Positions 31,753 through 40,461 are shown, counted from the stretch's first letter. The stretch: 64,000 bases of DNA from Buttiauxella agrestis ATCC 33320 (GCF_000735355.1 NZ_JMPI01000050.1:1-64000); one strand, 5' to 3'. Made by a program: numbers and translations. Notes: generated by a model not told the origin, from the sequence alone.

Positions 31753-33790
31753 AACGCCCCTCCGCCCTAAAACGCATAAACGCGGCTGCACCTTCAGCGA
31801 GGTGTTTTTCCCAAGCATCGGGCGAAGTTAACGATGGGAGGCGCCCACGTTCACGTTTGAATTCAGCGGCACGCTTGGCGATCACTTTGGCATCTTCAGG
31901 CGTGATCGAGGTACGCTTGGCCGAGATGGCGGCCGCGACCTGCTTCAAGCTATCTTCGCTCATCGTCTTAGCAAGGATAGCGTAAGCCTCACCAAAGGGG
32001 TTGATGCGGTCGATAAGGTCTATGTCTAAATCGCGCACGTCCATCGCAAAGCGACGCACTCCGTCAATAAGAGCAGTATTGAGCGTCCCATCGTTCTCGC
32101 CAGTGGCAAGACGCTTGGCCTGCTGCGTGAGGTTAAGGGCGGCGATAGCATGCTGACGTACAGCCTCCTGATCTTCAGCATCAAGTTCAGGATACTTTTC
32201 TTTGATGATCTTACCCATACGAACCTGTGTTAACTCTTCAGGGAGCAGCTCTTCATCGAACAGACCTCGTTCGATGGCGGGCTTATCCTGCACAAAGGCC
32301 GCGATCACTTCGTTTAAATCTTCCTGGCAGATGCGTGCCGCTTCTTTGCTCTTGGGCTCGGCAAGTCCCTTAATCTCGATTTGATACGTTCCTGTCTGTT
32401 CATTAACACCAAAATTGCAGCTATCCGGGTCATACCCTCCATCACCATAATCAAAACCTGGAGTCGGACCGCTTTCTGGATTCTTGGGCTTGAACTCGAA
32501 GCGCGGAGCCAGTACCTGCTCCATCAACAAGCTCGCCGCGATAGCTTTCAAGGTATCGTTGACTGCCTCAGTGACTGCGCCCTCTACAGCGTCCGGCTCG
32601 GCGATCAAGTTAGTAAATCTCGCGCGAGTTTTACCCGGCGCGTCGCGAGTGGCGCGGCCGATAATCTGCACGATCTCAGTTAGGCTGGCACGGTAGCCAA
32701 CGGTCAGCGCATGTTCGCACCAGATCCAGTCGAAACCTTCCTTCGCCATACCAAGTGCAATAATGATGTCCACATAATCACGGTCTGTCTTCATTTCTAC
32801 AGCACGAAGGCTTTCCTGAATCTTGCCTTGGCTAGTTGGGTCCACCAAATCAGCGATACGCAACATTCGGCCATCGCGGCATTTGACTAGCTGGAAACCT
32901 GTCGCCGGATCCGCACCTTGCCAATCACCAAGCTCGCCAAGAATATGCTCCACTTCCTTAATTTTATCCTTCGTGCTCTCTCGCGAATTGACGTTGGGTA
33001 TATGGATAATGGTCTTCTTGTCAGGATCGAGGACATTAAGGATGTCATCGACGTAGGAGCCACTGTAGAAGAAGTAGCCGATGTCGAGTTGCTTGAGGTA
33101 TTCGTAACCGTTGAGCTGTTCGTAGTAGGTGTAGGTGACAGTATCGAACCTGGACTCATCCTGAGGAGCCAAAACGGCTTCCGCATCACCCCGGAAGTAG
33201 GAGCCGGTCATGGCAACGATGTGTGTCTTGTCACGAGCGATGAACTGCCCCAGATGCTGACCAAGCTTGTTATCCGGGTTAGCTGACACATGGTGGAATT
33301 CATCGACCGCGATCAGGCGATCGTCAAACGCTTCTACGCCGTAGGCATCGACCGCGAAGCGAAAGGTTGCGTGTGTGCAAACAAGCACCTTGTCGCTACT
33401 TTCAAGAAAAGAGCCGAAAGATCTTACCTTGCCACCGTTGTCGTTACCGGGCGCGTTGCACAGGTTCCACTTAGGTTCGACATGCCAATCAGCCCAAAAT
33501 CCAAACTGCGATAGTAGTTCATCGTTGAAGCTTGCACCGATGGATTTCTCTGGAACAACAATGATGGCCTGTTTGATTCCCTGATTTTCGAGTTTGTCGA
33601 GTGCAATGAACATCAGAGCACGACTCTTACCGGAGGCGGGTGGCGACTTGATGAGAAGATATTGTTCTCCGCGCTTCTCGTAGGCCATTTCTTGCATAGG
33701 CCGCATTCCAAGGGCATTGGCCTTGGTCGAAATTCCGTTGCGTGAGTAGGTAACGGAAACGGACGGTACTGATTTAATCTTATTGCTCAT
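31745..33790 (-). CDS. DEAD/DEAH-family helicase (restriction-type translocase)
   Basis: 681 residues. SF2 helicase with motif I KSPPASGKSRA (48-58), motif II VDEFHHVSA (162-170), motif III MTGSYFRGD and motif VI QIIGRATRD. This is the arrangement of restriction-type translocases. No nuclease motif is apparent in the C-terminal part. It overlaps the methyltransferase stop by four bases and the GIY-YIG start by eight, so all three are a translationally coupled operon. The fusion-free layout differs from type I or III R subunits, which carry their own nuclease. Confidence 0.85.
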   Translation of the reverse strand: MSNKIKSVPSVSVTYSRNGISTKANALGMRPMQEMAYEKRGEQYLLIKSPPASGKSRALMFIALDKLENQGIKQAIIVVPEKSIGASFNDELLSQFGFWADWHVEPKWNLCNAPGNDNGGKVRSFGSFLESSDKVLVCTHATFRFAVDAYGVEAFDDRLIAVDEFHHVSANPDNKLGQHLGQFIARDKTHIVAMTGSYFRGDAEAVLAPQDESRFDTVTYTYYEQLNGYEYLKQLDIGYFFYSGSYVDDILNVLDPDKKTIIHIPNVNSRESTKDKIKEVEHILGELGDWQGADPATGFQLVKCRDGRMLRIADLVDPTSQGKIQESLRAVEMKTDRDYVDIIIALGMAKEGFDWIWCEHALTVGYRASLTEIVQIIGRATRDAPGKTRARFTNLIAEPDAVEGAVTEAVNDTLKAIAASLLMEQVLAPRFEFKPKNPESGPTPGFDYGDGGYDPDSCNFGVNEQTGTYQIEIKGLAEPKSKEAARICQEDLNEVIAAFVQDKPAIERGLFDEELLPEELTQVRMGKIIKEKYPELDAEDQEAVRQHAIAALNLTQQAKRLATGENDGTLNTALIDGVRRFAMDVRDLDIDLIDRINPFGEAYAILAKTMSEDSLKQVAAAISAKRTSITPEDAKVIAKRAAEFKRERGRLPSLTSPDAWEKHLAEGAAAFMRFRAEGRYE

Positions 33791-36570
33791 GCATTGGTTC
33801 CCACTTTACGCTTCTTGCTTTTAGCCGGTGCGGTTGAAGCGGCTATCTTAGTATAGAGCTCGAACAACTTCTCAAGCCGCTCTGTGTCATTCTTAAAGCG
33901 GCGGCCAATGTAAATGCGCTCAAGCACTTCGTCATTACGCTCGTGCGCCCCCCGTAGATCGGCAGGCATGTTCGCGGGATCGTATAGTTGTGCGATGGTT
34001 GCAGGAAAATGATGCTCACGCGCCAGAAGTATGTCCTCTGCGCAGCGCGTGAGGTCAGCCTTATTTTTCTCGGTGAGAGTGGGTACTGGGAACGTATTCC
34101 AACCCAAAGTATTGGAGTACCGAAAATCTGTTTTCAGCTTGCCGCAGACGGTGGCAATCCAGACCAAATGCAAACGAGATGCAATGAGCGCAAGGTTCCA
34201 AAGCGGGGCGTCGTAGAGAGCAAAGGCGAGGTTGCTAACTACCGAATGATTATCAATCAGTCCAACAGGAAGATACTCGCGCCCTTCCGATGAAACACCC
34301 GGCAGAATTAGCGTGTGCTTGCCACCATGATACATCTCGCGAAACTGATGAGCCCGTGATGCCAACTCATTCGTACCAGCATCTTTACTTTTGAGCCGCA
34401 TTTCCCGAACGCCATCAATGCGAACCCGAATAGACGCAATCTCCAAAGCTTGCGGCAATTTTACATCAGGAATCCAGAGGCACTTACGTACAACTCCTCG
34501 AATAAACTCGGCAGAGCCATAGATACGCCGAAGAAATGTTTCTTCATCCTGCTTGCTCAAACCGAGCGAAGCTGCGTCATCCGCCGATAACAAAAGATTT
34601 CCTCCATCGACAGGCATGTTGCCGAAAGACATATCGGGCAGACCTGATATGCTCTTGCGCTGGCCTTCGACTACAACATCCTCACCAACACTCAGATAGG
34701 GTGTGATGTTTGTCGCCTCGCGCACCGTAGTTTGGCCATTGCGGTCCAAGTCGTAAAGTAGCCTCGTCTTACTCACCTCCGTAGAAAGACCAACGATAGC
34801 GACTGTTACACCCGCGTTGTGTGCAGCAAGGTTCGTCCATTTGAAGCTGGAGTGCGCGAAGCGAATGTGGGAACCACATTTGAAAATTGCTGGCCACAGG
34901 ATAGGAACAATTCGGCCTTGGCAGATAGAGTTAGTGCTAACAAAAGCCGAATCCGTCGGTGTGACTTGCGCGTAGGCAGCGGCTTTCATGAACCAACCAC
35001 CAACATAATCGATTTGCTTGGACGAAATACCATAAGGTTCAAATACCGAAGCCAAATCCTCCTTCTGCTCTTTAGTCTGCGTTTGGCTACCTTTGTAAGG
35101 CGGGTTGCCACAGATGTATGTCTCCCCACCTTCGTTCTGAAAGTCAATCTCTGCTTGACCGAGAGGCGTCTCAAAGAGCTTATCTGCCTGCAACTTCACG
35201 CCAATTCCGGACGGAGGGCAAACGCTCAACCAATCAATCCGCAGTGCATTGCCACATGTAATCCAATTATCATTACGCAAAGGAAGAAACTCGGCCAGCG
35301 CAAGTTTTAGTCCTCGGTACACCACATCGCACTGATACTCAGCGATAACTAGCGCGAGACGGGCAATCTCCGCTGGAAAGTCTCGTATTTCGATCCCGCG
35401 AAAGTTGGTAAGAGGGATGTCAGAGGCATTATCCACCTCGCCACGTCGTCGATTAATCTCGGCCTCGATGGCGCGCATTTCCTTGTACGCAATGACTAAG
35501 AAGTTCCCAGATCCGCATGCTGGGTCAAATACGCGGATTCGCGCCATGCGCTTGCGCAGATTGAGCAGCATGCGCGGATTTTCACCGGCTTCATCCAGTT
35601 TCGCCCGCAGTTCGTCGAGGAATAGTGGGTTAAGCACCTTGAGTATATTGGGGACACTAGTGTAATGCATGCCCAACTCACCACGCTCTTCGTCTTCGGT
35701 AATGGCCTGAATCATCGAGCCGAATATGTCCGGGTTGATTTTGGTCCAATCCAAATTGCCAACGTGTAGCAGGTAGGAGCGCGCGATGCGGCTAAAACGC
35801 GGCACCTCGACACTCCCCGAGAACAAAGCACCATTAACGTAAGGAAACTCGGTAGCCCAGCGTGGAATACCAACTGCAGTTCGCTCATCTCGAGGGGTGT
35901 TCATAGCACGAAACAGTGTGGCGATGACCTCATGCATATTAGAAGCATCGCGCTCACTCATTTGTGCAATGGTGTCAGTAAAGCGTCCCTTGCCTATAAA
36001 TATCTCAGTGTCTTCGGCGAAAAAACAGAATATTAGACGCGCCATGAACTTATTCATGTCATGACGACGCTCCGCAGTACCCCATTCAGGGTTGTCTTTC
36101 AGCAGTTCAACATAAAGGCGGTTCAGGCGGCTGGTAGCCCGGATGTCAAAGGCGTCTTCGCTGATCTGCCGAACAGTGCTGATACCTGCCAGTGGCAAAA
36201 AGAAACCGAAGTGATCGGGAAAGTCTTTAAAGGCACAAGCGACAGTCTGGCCGCTGATGAGGTCTTCAGCTTCGAAGTCTTTTCCATCTGTGGCGAGGAT
36301 GAATTTGGCCTTGGTCTTGCCTGTTGCCGGGCTGGCCTTGAGTGAAGCCAGCATTTGTGTTACTTGCCCTTCTTCACTAGCCAAAATGTGAATGTTATTG
36401 GTCTGAAGAACGCCGCCCAAATCGGACTTATTCGATGCTCCGGCGCGCAAGCGTTTGATAGTCGTTTCCTTGTTACCAAAGGCTTCAAGGAAAGCATAAG
36501 GAAACTCTATGGGATCAAAGGGTTGCTCTGCAAGATCCGTGATGGCTTGTTCAATTTCTACGGCGTTCAT
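33787..36570 (-). CDS. MmeI-like DNA adenine methyltransferase without a visible nuclease domain
   Basis: About 927 residues from MNAVEIEQAITDL (ATG 36570, GGAGAG nine bases upstream; frames to 36594 are less likely). Order: short N-terminal region, a helical spacer of the MmeI type (FFLPLAGIS ... LLKDNPEW ... RLIFCFFAEDTEIF), SAM motif I FDPACGSGNFLV (near 348), catalytic NPPY (near 490), target-recognition region, and an MmeI-type C-terminus. Type IIG relatives carry a PD-(D/E)XK nuclease at the N-terminus; I see none here. It heads an operon with a helicase and a GIY-YIG protein. Probably an N6-adenine methylase. Confidence 0.87.
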   Translation of the reverse strand: MNAVEIEQAITDLAEQPFDPIEFPYAFLEAFGNKETTIKRLRAGASNKSDLGGVLQTNNIHILASEEGQVTQMLASLKASPATGKTKAKFILATDGKDFEAEDLISGQTVACAFKDFPDHFGFFLPLAGISTVRQISEDAFDIRATSRLNRLYVELLKDNPEWGTAERRHDMNKFMARLIFCFFAEDTEIFIGKGRFTDTIAQMSERDASNMHEVIATLFRAMNTPRDERTAVGIPRWATEFPYVNGALFSGSVEVPRFSRIARSYLLHVGNLDWTKINPDIFGSMIQAITEDEERGELGMHYTSVPNILKVLNPLFLDELRAKLDEAGENPRMLLNLRKRMARIRVFDPACGSGNFLVIAYKEMRAIEAEINRRRGEVDNASDIPLTNFRGIEIRDFPAEIARLALVIAEYQCDVVYRGLKLALAEFLPLRNDNWITCGNALRIDWLSVCPPSGIGVKLQADKLFETPLGQAEIDFQNEGGETYICGNPPYKGSQTQTKEQKEDLASVFEPYGISSKQIDYVGGWFMKAAAYAQVTPTDSAFVSTNSICQGRIVPILWPAIFKCGSHIRFAHSSFKWTNLAAHNAGVTVAIVGLSTEVSKTRLLYDLDRNGQTTVREATNITPYLSVGEDVVVEGQRKSISGLPDMSFGNMPVDGGNLLLSADDAASLGLSKQDEETFLRRIYGSAEFIRGVVRKCLWIPDVKLPQALEIASIRVRIDGVREMRLKSKDAGTNELASRAHQFREMYHGGKHTLILPGVSSEGREYLPVGLIDNHSVVSNLAFALYDAPLWNLALIASRLHLVWIATVCGKLKTDFRYSNTLGWNTFPVPTLTEKNKADLTRCAEDILLAREHHFPATIAQLYDPANMPADLRGAHERNDEVLERIYIGRRFKNDTERLEKLFELYTKIAASTAPAKSKKRKVGTNA

Positions 36571-36850
36571 TTGCGTACAGCTCTCCATTGGCATGTGACC
36601 GCCCTGCTGCTACTGGTGTGCAGTGAACTCATGTCAAATCCTAGGTTTTCTTGGAAATTTTTGGCAGCAAGTTTAACAGATGAGAACCCGGCTCTGTAGC
36701 GGATTCAGCCTCCTACTCAGCGTTTCGCAAAGCACTGTTACCTGTTTAGAGCGAGAATTGTAGCTTCGGGAAAACAGCAAGCTCATGTTGAAACTTTCAT
36801 GACACTTGAAGGGCGGCTGTATCATAACATATGAGGTAGTAGCGGATTGA

Positions 36851-37285
36851 TTATGTCTGTCGTTGTTCCTGATAACCTTGCAACGTCTCAAGATTACTCC
36901 AAAAATCCTCATCAGTACCAAATATGGCAGCAAGAACGCGAGCCTCATCATCCGTGACACGACGCAAACCGCAGATAATATCTTCAATATCCTGTTTGCA
37001 AATACCCATAGCTTCCGCCAGTTCATCATGAGACATGTTCAGCGGTTTTAAAAATTCCTCTACCAGCATCTCTCCCACTGTCACAGGCCCGTCAGTATCT
37101 GCTTTTGTGTAGTATGCAAGAATCTCTGAACGTCCCTGCTCATACGTCAGCTCACCTGAAATAATACGTGTCTTAATGGACTCGTACAGTGGCGTACCAC
37201 TGGGGTCCATTCCTTCAAGTCTAAGGGAAGCCTCTGCTTTGCGGAAGCCCTCGATGCGTAACCGTGAATAGGGAGTCTTGGACAT
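36851..37285 (-). CDS. HigA-like antitoxin with a VbhA-like N-terminal segment
   Basis: 144 residues. The C-terminal part (about 68-130) is a HigA/XRE helix-turn-helix domain (PVTVGEMLVEEFLKPLNMSHDELAEAMG, with FWSNLETLQ after it). Residues about 33-60 (YESIKTRIISGELTYEQGRSEILAYY) resemble the VbhA-type antitoxin fold that neutralises Fic toxins. Neither a HigB/RelE-like nor a Fic toxin is adjacent. It lies 82 bases after trbL on the same strand and may be an orphan antitoxin or a regulator of the transfer genes. Confidence 0.7.
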   Translation of the reverse strand: MSKTPYSRLRIEGFRKAEASLRLEGMDPSGTPLYESIKTRIISGELTYEQGRSEILAYYTKADTDGPVTVGEMLVEEFLKPLNMSHDELAEAMGICKQDIEDIICGLRRVTDDEARVLAAIFGTDEDFWSNLETLQGYQEQRQT

Positions 37286-37367
37286 GGTTTTTCCTTTGAA
37301 TTGCAGGAGTAAAGTTCGCTCAGTGAAAGCGTCAGTTCACGCTACCTCGTTAACTGACGCGCGCGAT

Positions 37368-38711
37368 TCAAGATTTATCATTGCCGGATAAGCTATCTCC
37401 GGCAAAATCACTATGTTCGCGGTTATCCCGACGAGTAGCTGTTTGTTTACGTATCTGAGTCGCCAACTCCCCTCCAATAGTATGTTGGACACGAGAATAA
37501 TTGCCACTTCGCTTCATTGTCTGGTACTCAGCAGCCCCGTTAGCTATAGTGCTTCCCATATGGCTTGCCATGCGGCCAGCTCGCGAGAAGGATGCAGCAA
37601 AACCTTTGCTTCCCCCACTGGAGCTACCTTTACCAGATGGTTGCTCTCCCGACGTGTCTACAGAACCGGTATCTTCACCACCAATTACGCCACCGGAACC
37701 CGACTCTTCGGCCATGGCAGCTTGCGCAGACTCGAACGCTGCTTTTAATGCAGAGGCTCCGCCGCTGACTTGAGCTGATGCACCCATTGCCATTGCCCCA
37801 GCACCGCTGATGGCAGTAGCGGCAGCGCCGGTAATCATACCCGCCCCAAATCCACCAATCCCTTGTAAAGAAGCCCCTCCTACAACACCTGATAACAATA
37901 GTGGTAGCTTATTCGTTAATACTAGCAGGATAATTGACGCCAGAAGCAGAATGATAAGACTATTAAGATCAGGAACATCATCTTTAATAAGAGAAAAATA
38001 TTGATCTATAAATGATTGTCCAATCCCAATAATTAATGTCATCGTGAATAATTGAATGCCAATCGATAAAACAGTTCGTAAGTAATTAATTGCTATATCA
38101 GAGGTCCATTTCGAACCACCAAACCCCAGCAATATAACTCCTGCATAACATAACACCCATGCAGAAACCAACATGATTAGCATATTTGTCGCTATAAGGG
38201 ACATCACTACCAAAACGATTATCGCGACTGTTATCATAATGGTGGATATCATTGGCGACCAAATTGATGCGGCTGAACTGACCTTTGTTAATATCGCAAA
38301 CGCCATATCAACTATGCTTGAGGGAGAAATACCAGTACTTATTCCTAACGCGTTTGCTGCAAGTTGTCTCATTGAATTAATTATGGATTGCGATATGGAT
38401 GGGCCGTTGATTAAAAGATAATAAAAAAAACCAATGACGGCAAAAAAGCGAACTATTTCAGCGAGTACACCTGTCAACCCTTCCCCTTGCATCGCCATCA
38501 TACCAAATGTCCAAACCATACTTATTAATACCAGCCCCCAGAAGAGCCAATTTGCATAGTCTGCAATTACTGCTGTCCATGTACTGGCTACTTGTTGAAA
38601 CTTATCTAATAAAGTATCAAGTAGCCCGCTACTATCTAATTGACCAGCATAGGCATTTATAGAAAAGAAAAGTATGATACCTAAAAAGGTGAGCTTACTT
38701 ACTATTTTCAT
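37368..38711 (-). CDS. trbL: TrbL/VirB6-like conjugal transfer membrane protein
   Basis: About 447 residues from MKIVSKLTFLGIILFF. A signal-like N-terminus is followed by six or more membrane helices up to residue about 310, then a Gly/Ser-rich hydrophilic C-terminus, the usual TrbL/VirB6 plan. In IncP-1 and Ti systems this protein lines the inner-membrane channel of the type IV secretion apparatus. It follows trbK by two bases, the IncP order trbJ-trbK-trbL. The other mating-pair genes are absent from the window. The in-frame ATG at 38720 has no spaced ribosome site. Confidence 0.85.
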   Translation of the reverse strand: MKIVSKLTFLGIILFFSINAYAGQLDSSGLLDTLLDKFQQVASTWTAVIADYANWLFWGLVLISMVWTFGMMAMQGEGLTGVLAEIVRFFAVIGFFYYLLINGPSISQSIINSMRQLAANALGISTGISPSSIVDMAFAILTKVSSAASIWSPMISTIMITVAIIVLVVMSLIATNMLIMLVSAWVLCYAGVILLGFGGSKWTSDIAINYLRTVLSIGIQLFTMTLIIGIGQSFIDQYFSLIKDDVPDLNSLIILLLASIILLVLTNKLPLLLSGVVGGASLQGIGGFGAGMITGAAATAISGAGAMAMGASAQVSGGASALKAAFESAQAAMAEESGSGGVIGGEDTGSVDTSGEQPSGKGSSSGGSKGFAASFSRAGRMASHMGSTIANGAAEYQTMKRSGNYSRVQHTIGGELATQIRKQTATRRDNREHSDFAGDSLSGNDKS

Positions 38712-38713
38712 GA

Positions 38714-38887
38714 TTACCATTCTCGTTTAGGGCTTGGTTTATTATTACTCCGTAGAGCACATTTATCGTATTTATGTTCATCAAATTTATTATCTGGCGT
38801 CGATAAACAATCTTTATCATTTTTATCGCAAGAACATATGGCCAATAAACTGATCAGAATAAATACAATCAAAAGATTATCTTTCAT
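38714..38887 (-). CDS. trbK: TrbK-like small lipoprotein (entry exclusion candidate)
   Basis: 57 residues from MKDNLLIVFILISLLAICSC. A short hydrophobic signal ends in a Cys-containing lipobox-like stretch, followed by a charged, cysteine-bearing tail ending PSPKREW. Position between trbJ and trbL, size and lipoprotein character match TrbK, the entry exclusion protein of IncP-1 plasmids, which blocks uptake of a second related plasmid. The sequence itself is too short for a firm family call. The last residues repeat the C-terminal motif of the neighbouring TrbJ. Confidence 0.65.
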   Translation of the reverse strand: MKDNLLIVFILISLLAICSCDKNDKDCLSTPDNKFDEHKYDKCALRSNNKPSPKREW

Positions 38888-38898
38888 TCTGCGTTTCC

Positions 38899-39693
38899 TC
38901 ACCAAATTCGCTTCGGGCTTGGTGTATTTTCTCCAGCTAACGCTTTTTCATCAGCGGCTATCTGTTGTGATTCTTTATCTGCCTGAGCCTGTGCCAGTGT
39001 TGCTGCAGCGTTTTGTTGGACTACCAGAAGTGAGCGGATTTGCAGTAACTGATTTGTCTGTGCACTGGCAAGCTGGTTTGCCGCCTGAATAGCTTCCATT
39101 TGCCCTTGTGCGCCGCTTGCCTGAGTTTGTAATTCGGCAAGATTATCAGCATCGCTCTGCAGGGTGTTCTGCTGCTCGTCAATTACCTTAAATACTGCGT
39201 CATTGGCCTTTTTACGCGCCCCTGAGCTGTTCTGTTCAGCTTCACGCAGTGCACTAATTTCAGACGCGGTACATTCAACATTGCTGTTAAAGCAAGGTGA
39301 TGTCCTGTAGTAGTTAACATCCTGATATCGTTTCAGGTACGCATCGAGACTCCCGGCCTGATTCTTGTAGTAATTAAGGGTATCCTGCACCTGCAACAAT
39401 TTATTAATTGTTGAATTTGCCTGGTCCCAGATATAGGCCGCAGGTGCTACGGTGTTCTGCAGCATGTTTTCATACTGCTGCAACTGCATCTGGTACTGCT
39501 GGATTTGTTTAGTCACAGCCTGAACGTTGTTAACTGCGCTGATTGTGGTCTGAACCACATTAGTGCCATCAATAACTGGAATTCCGGCCTTCACCGGTAA
39601 TGCCATGACGGACGCCACGAAAGAAACTATTAAAGCTTTTTTAGCGGCTAAAACCCTTCTTTGTGATGAAACTACTCGGAACATTAAATTCAT
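38899..39693 (-). CDS. trbJ: TrbJ/VirB5-like conjugal transfer protein
   Basis: 264 residues. Signal peptide (VSFVASVMALPVKA-G, cleavage near residue 36), then a long helical, glutamine-rich body with coiled-coil stretches (QIQQYQMQLQQYENML; QLASAQTNQLLQIRSLL) typical of P-type TrbJ/VirB5, a minor pilus-tip component. In RP1/RK2 trbJ and trbK both affect surface exclusion. The ATG at 39693 has GAGGTG upstream. A KorB-type operator (39640-39652) lies inside its first 20 codons. It ends PSPKRIW, echoing TrbK. Confidence 0.85.
   Translation of the reverse strand: MNLMFRVVSSQRRVLAAKKALIVSFVASVMALPVKAGIPVIDGTNVVQTTISAVNNVQAVTKQIQQYQMQLQQYENMLQNTVAPAAYIWDQANSTINKLLQVQDTLNYYKNQAGSLDAYLKRYQDVNYYRTSPCFNSNVECTASEISALREAEQNSSGARKKANDAVFKVIDEQQNTLQSDADNLAELQTQASGAQGQMEAIQAANQLASAQTNQLLQIRSLLVVQQNAAATLAQAQADKESQQIAADEKALAGENTPSPKRIW
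39640..39652. promoter_or_regulatory. KorB-type operator inside trbJ
   Basis: TTTAGCGGCTAAA, a perfect match to the IncP-1 KorB operator TTTAGCSGCTAAA. It falls within the trbJ signal-peptide codons. Confidence 0.8.
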
Positions 39694-39774
39694 TTGCTCA
39701 CCTCTTTTTCAACAGATTAGTAATATTTAACACTCTGTCTGTTAACAGACGCAGGGATATAGGAAACCACACAT

Positions 39775-40127
39775 TTATTTATCCAAGATTTTATCCATAA
39801 TGTTCCTTAGTTCTTGCCGAGTTGATTCTATTTTTGCAAGCAAGGTTCTTATCAGTGTGGGTGAAAAATCAACTGTTCGAGGATCATTTGCGAGCCATAA
39901 TTTAAGTAATCCGCCAAGTCTTCCAAGATCAGCGTTTACTCGGCTAAGTTCATTAACCTGTTTTATATCTACGATAGAATCAACCTGATAACCCATTGCA
40001 ACTCTACGAACAAAACAGGCAACACTTAATCCAGATTCTTCTGCATTTTCTTGGATGAGAATTTTTCTTCGGGTAAACAATAAACTTTTATTGGCGTACT
40101 ATTTTTTCTAGTCTGAGTAACTTTCAT
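39775..40127 (-). pseudogene. traJ: traJ-like relaxosome gene with a one-base frameshift
   Basis: From an ATG at 40127 (GGAGAG upstream) the frame reads MKVTQTRKNSTPIKVYCLPEE, matching the TraJ N-terminus of RP4, then runs out of frame. The continuation (LIQENAEESGLSVACFVRR ... LGRLGGLLKLWLANDPRT) is in the next frame. The shift falls at a run of five A (minus strand, about 40066); six A would restore one 117-residue TraJ. RP4 TraJ binds the oriT inverted repeat and recruits TraI relaxase. It is either a broken gene, a sequencing error in a homopolymer, or a site of -1 slippage on AAA. Confidence 0.85.
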
Positions 40128-40155
40128 ATAGCTCTCCATACAGGCGGTAGCCTGG

Positions 40156-40256
40156 CAGCCTCGCAGAGCAGGACGCCCTTGAGCCGCGATGCGGCGAATA
40201 GGGAGTGGTAAAGTTGGAACACCGTAGCGGTGGGCCTACTTTACATGTCCTGCCCT
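40156..40256. other. RP4/RK2-type origin of transfer (oriT)
   Basis: From memory, this segment follows the RP4 oriT closely: CAGCCTCGCAGAGCAGGA at the left, GAATAGGGAG, then the TraJ-binding inverted repeat with arms GTAAAGT (40208-40214) and ACTTTAC (40238-40244) enclosing GGAACACCG and CGGTGGGCCT, then the nick region TGTCCTGCCC (40246-40255), against TATCCTGCCC in RP4. Cutting is expected between G and C of CTG/C. As in RP4, the inverted repeat lies between nic and traJ, which is transcribed away. No traK-like gene is seen on the other side. Confidence 0.9.
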
Positions 40257-40448
40257 CCAGTAGCCGTAGTATATCTGTGCACATCAATGTGTATTTCAGT
40301 GTACAGGATGTGTTTTCTTAGCGTATTAATGCAGGATTACTCGGGTAAAATTCTTCGGTATATCGTGAGTCTCGATCCCGTCTCACTGGTGATAAACTCA
40401 GCCATAATTGATTTCATCGCACCTAACTCACAGGGAAATTTATCGGAT

Positions 40449-40461
40449 TTTAGCGGCTAAA
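40449..40461. promoter_or_regulatory. KorB-type operator between oriT and the origin region
   Basis: TTTAGCGGCTAAA, perfect match to the IncP-1 KorB operator. It lies upstream of the traJ-trbJKL genes, about 320 bases from the traJ start. Confidence 0.82.

Noticed and set aside
30574-36570. BREX or DISARM system
   Set aside because: The methylase and helicase fit superficially, but no PglZ, BrxC, BrxL, DrmA/DrmB or phospholipase D gene is present; the third gene is GIY-YIG.
40230-40460. traK homologue to the right of oriT
   Set aside because: The only frame overlaps oriT itself, is hydrophobic and cysteine-rich, and does not resemble TraK.
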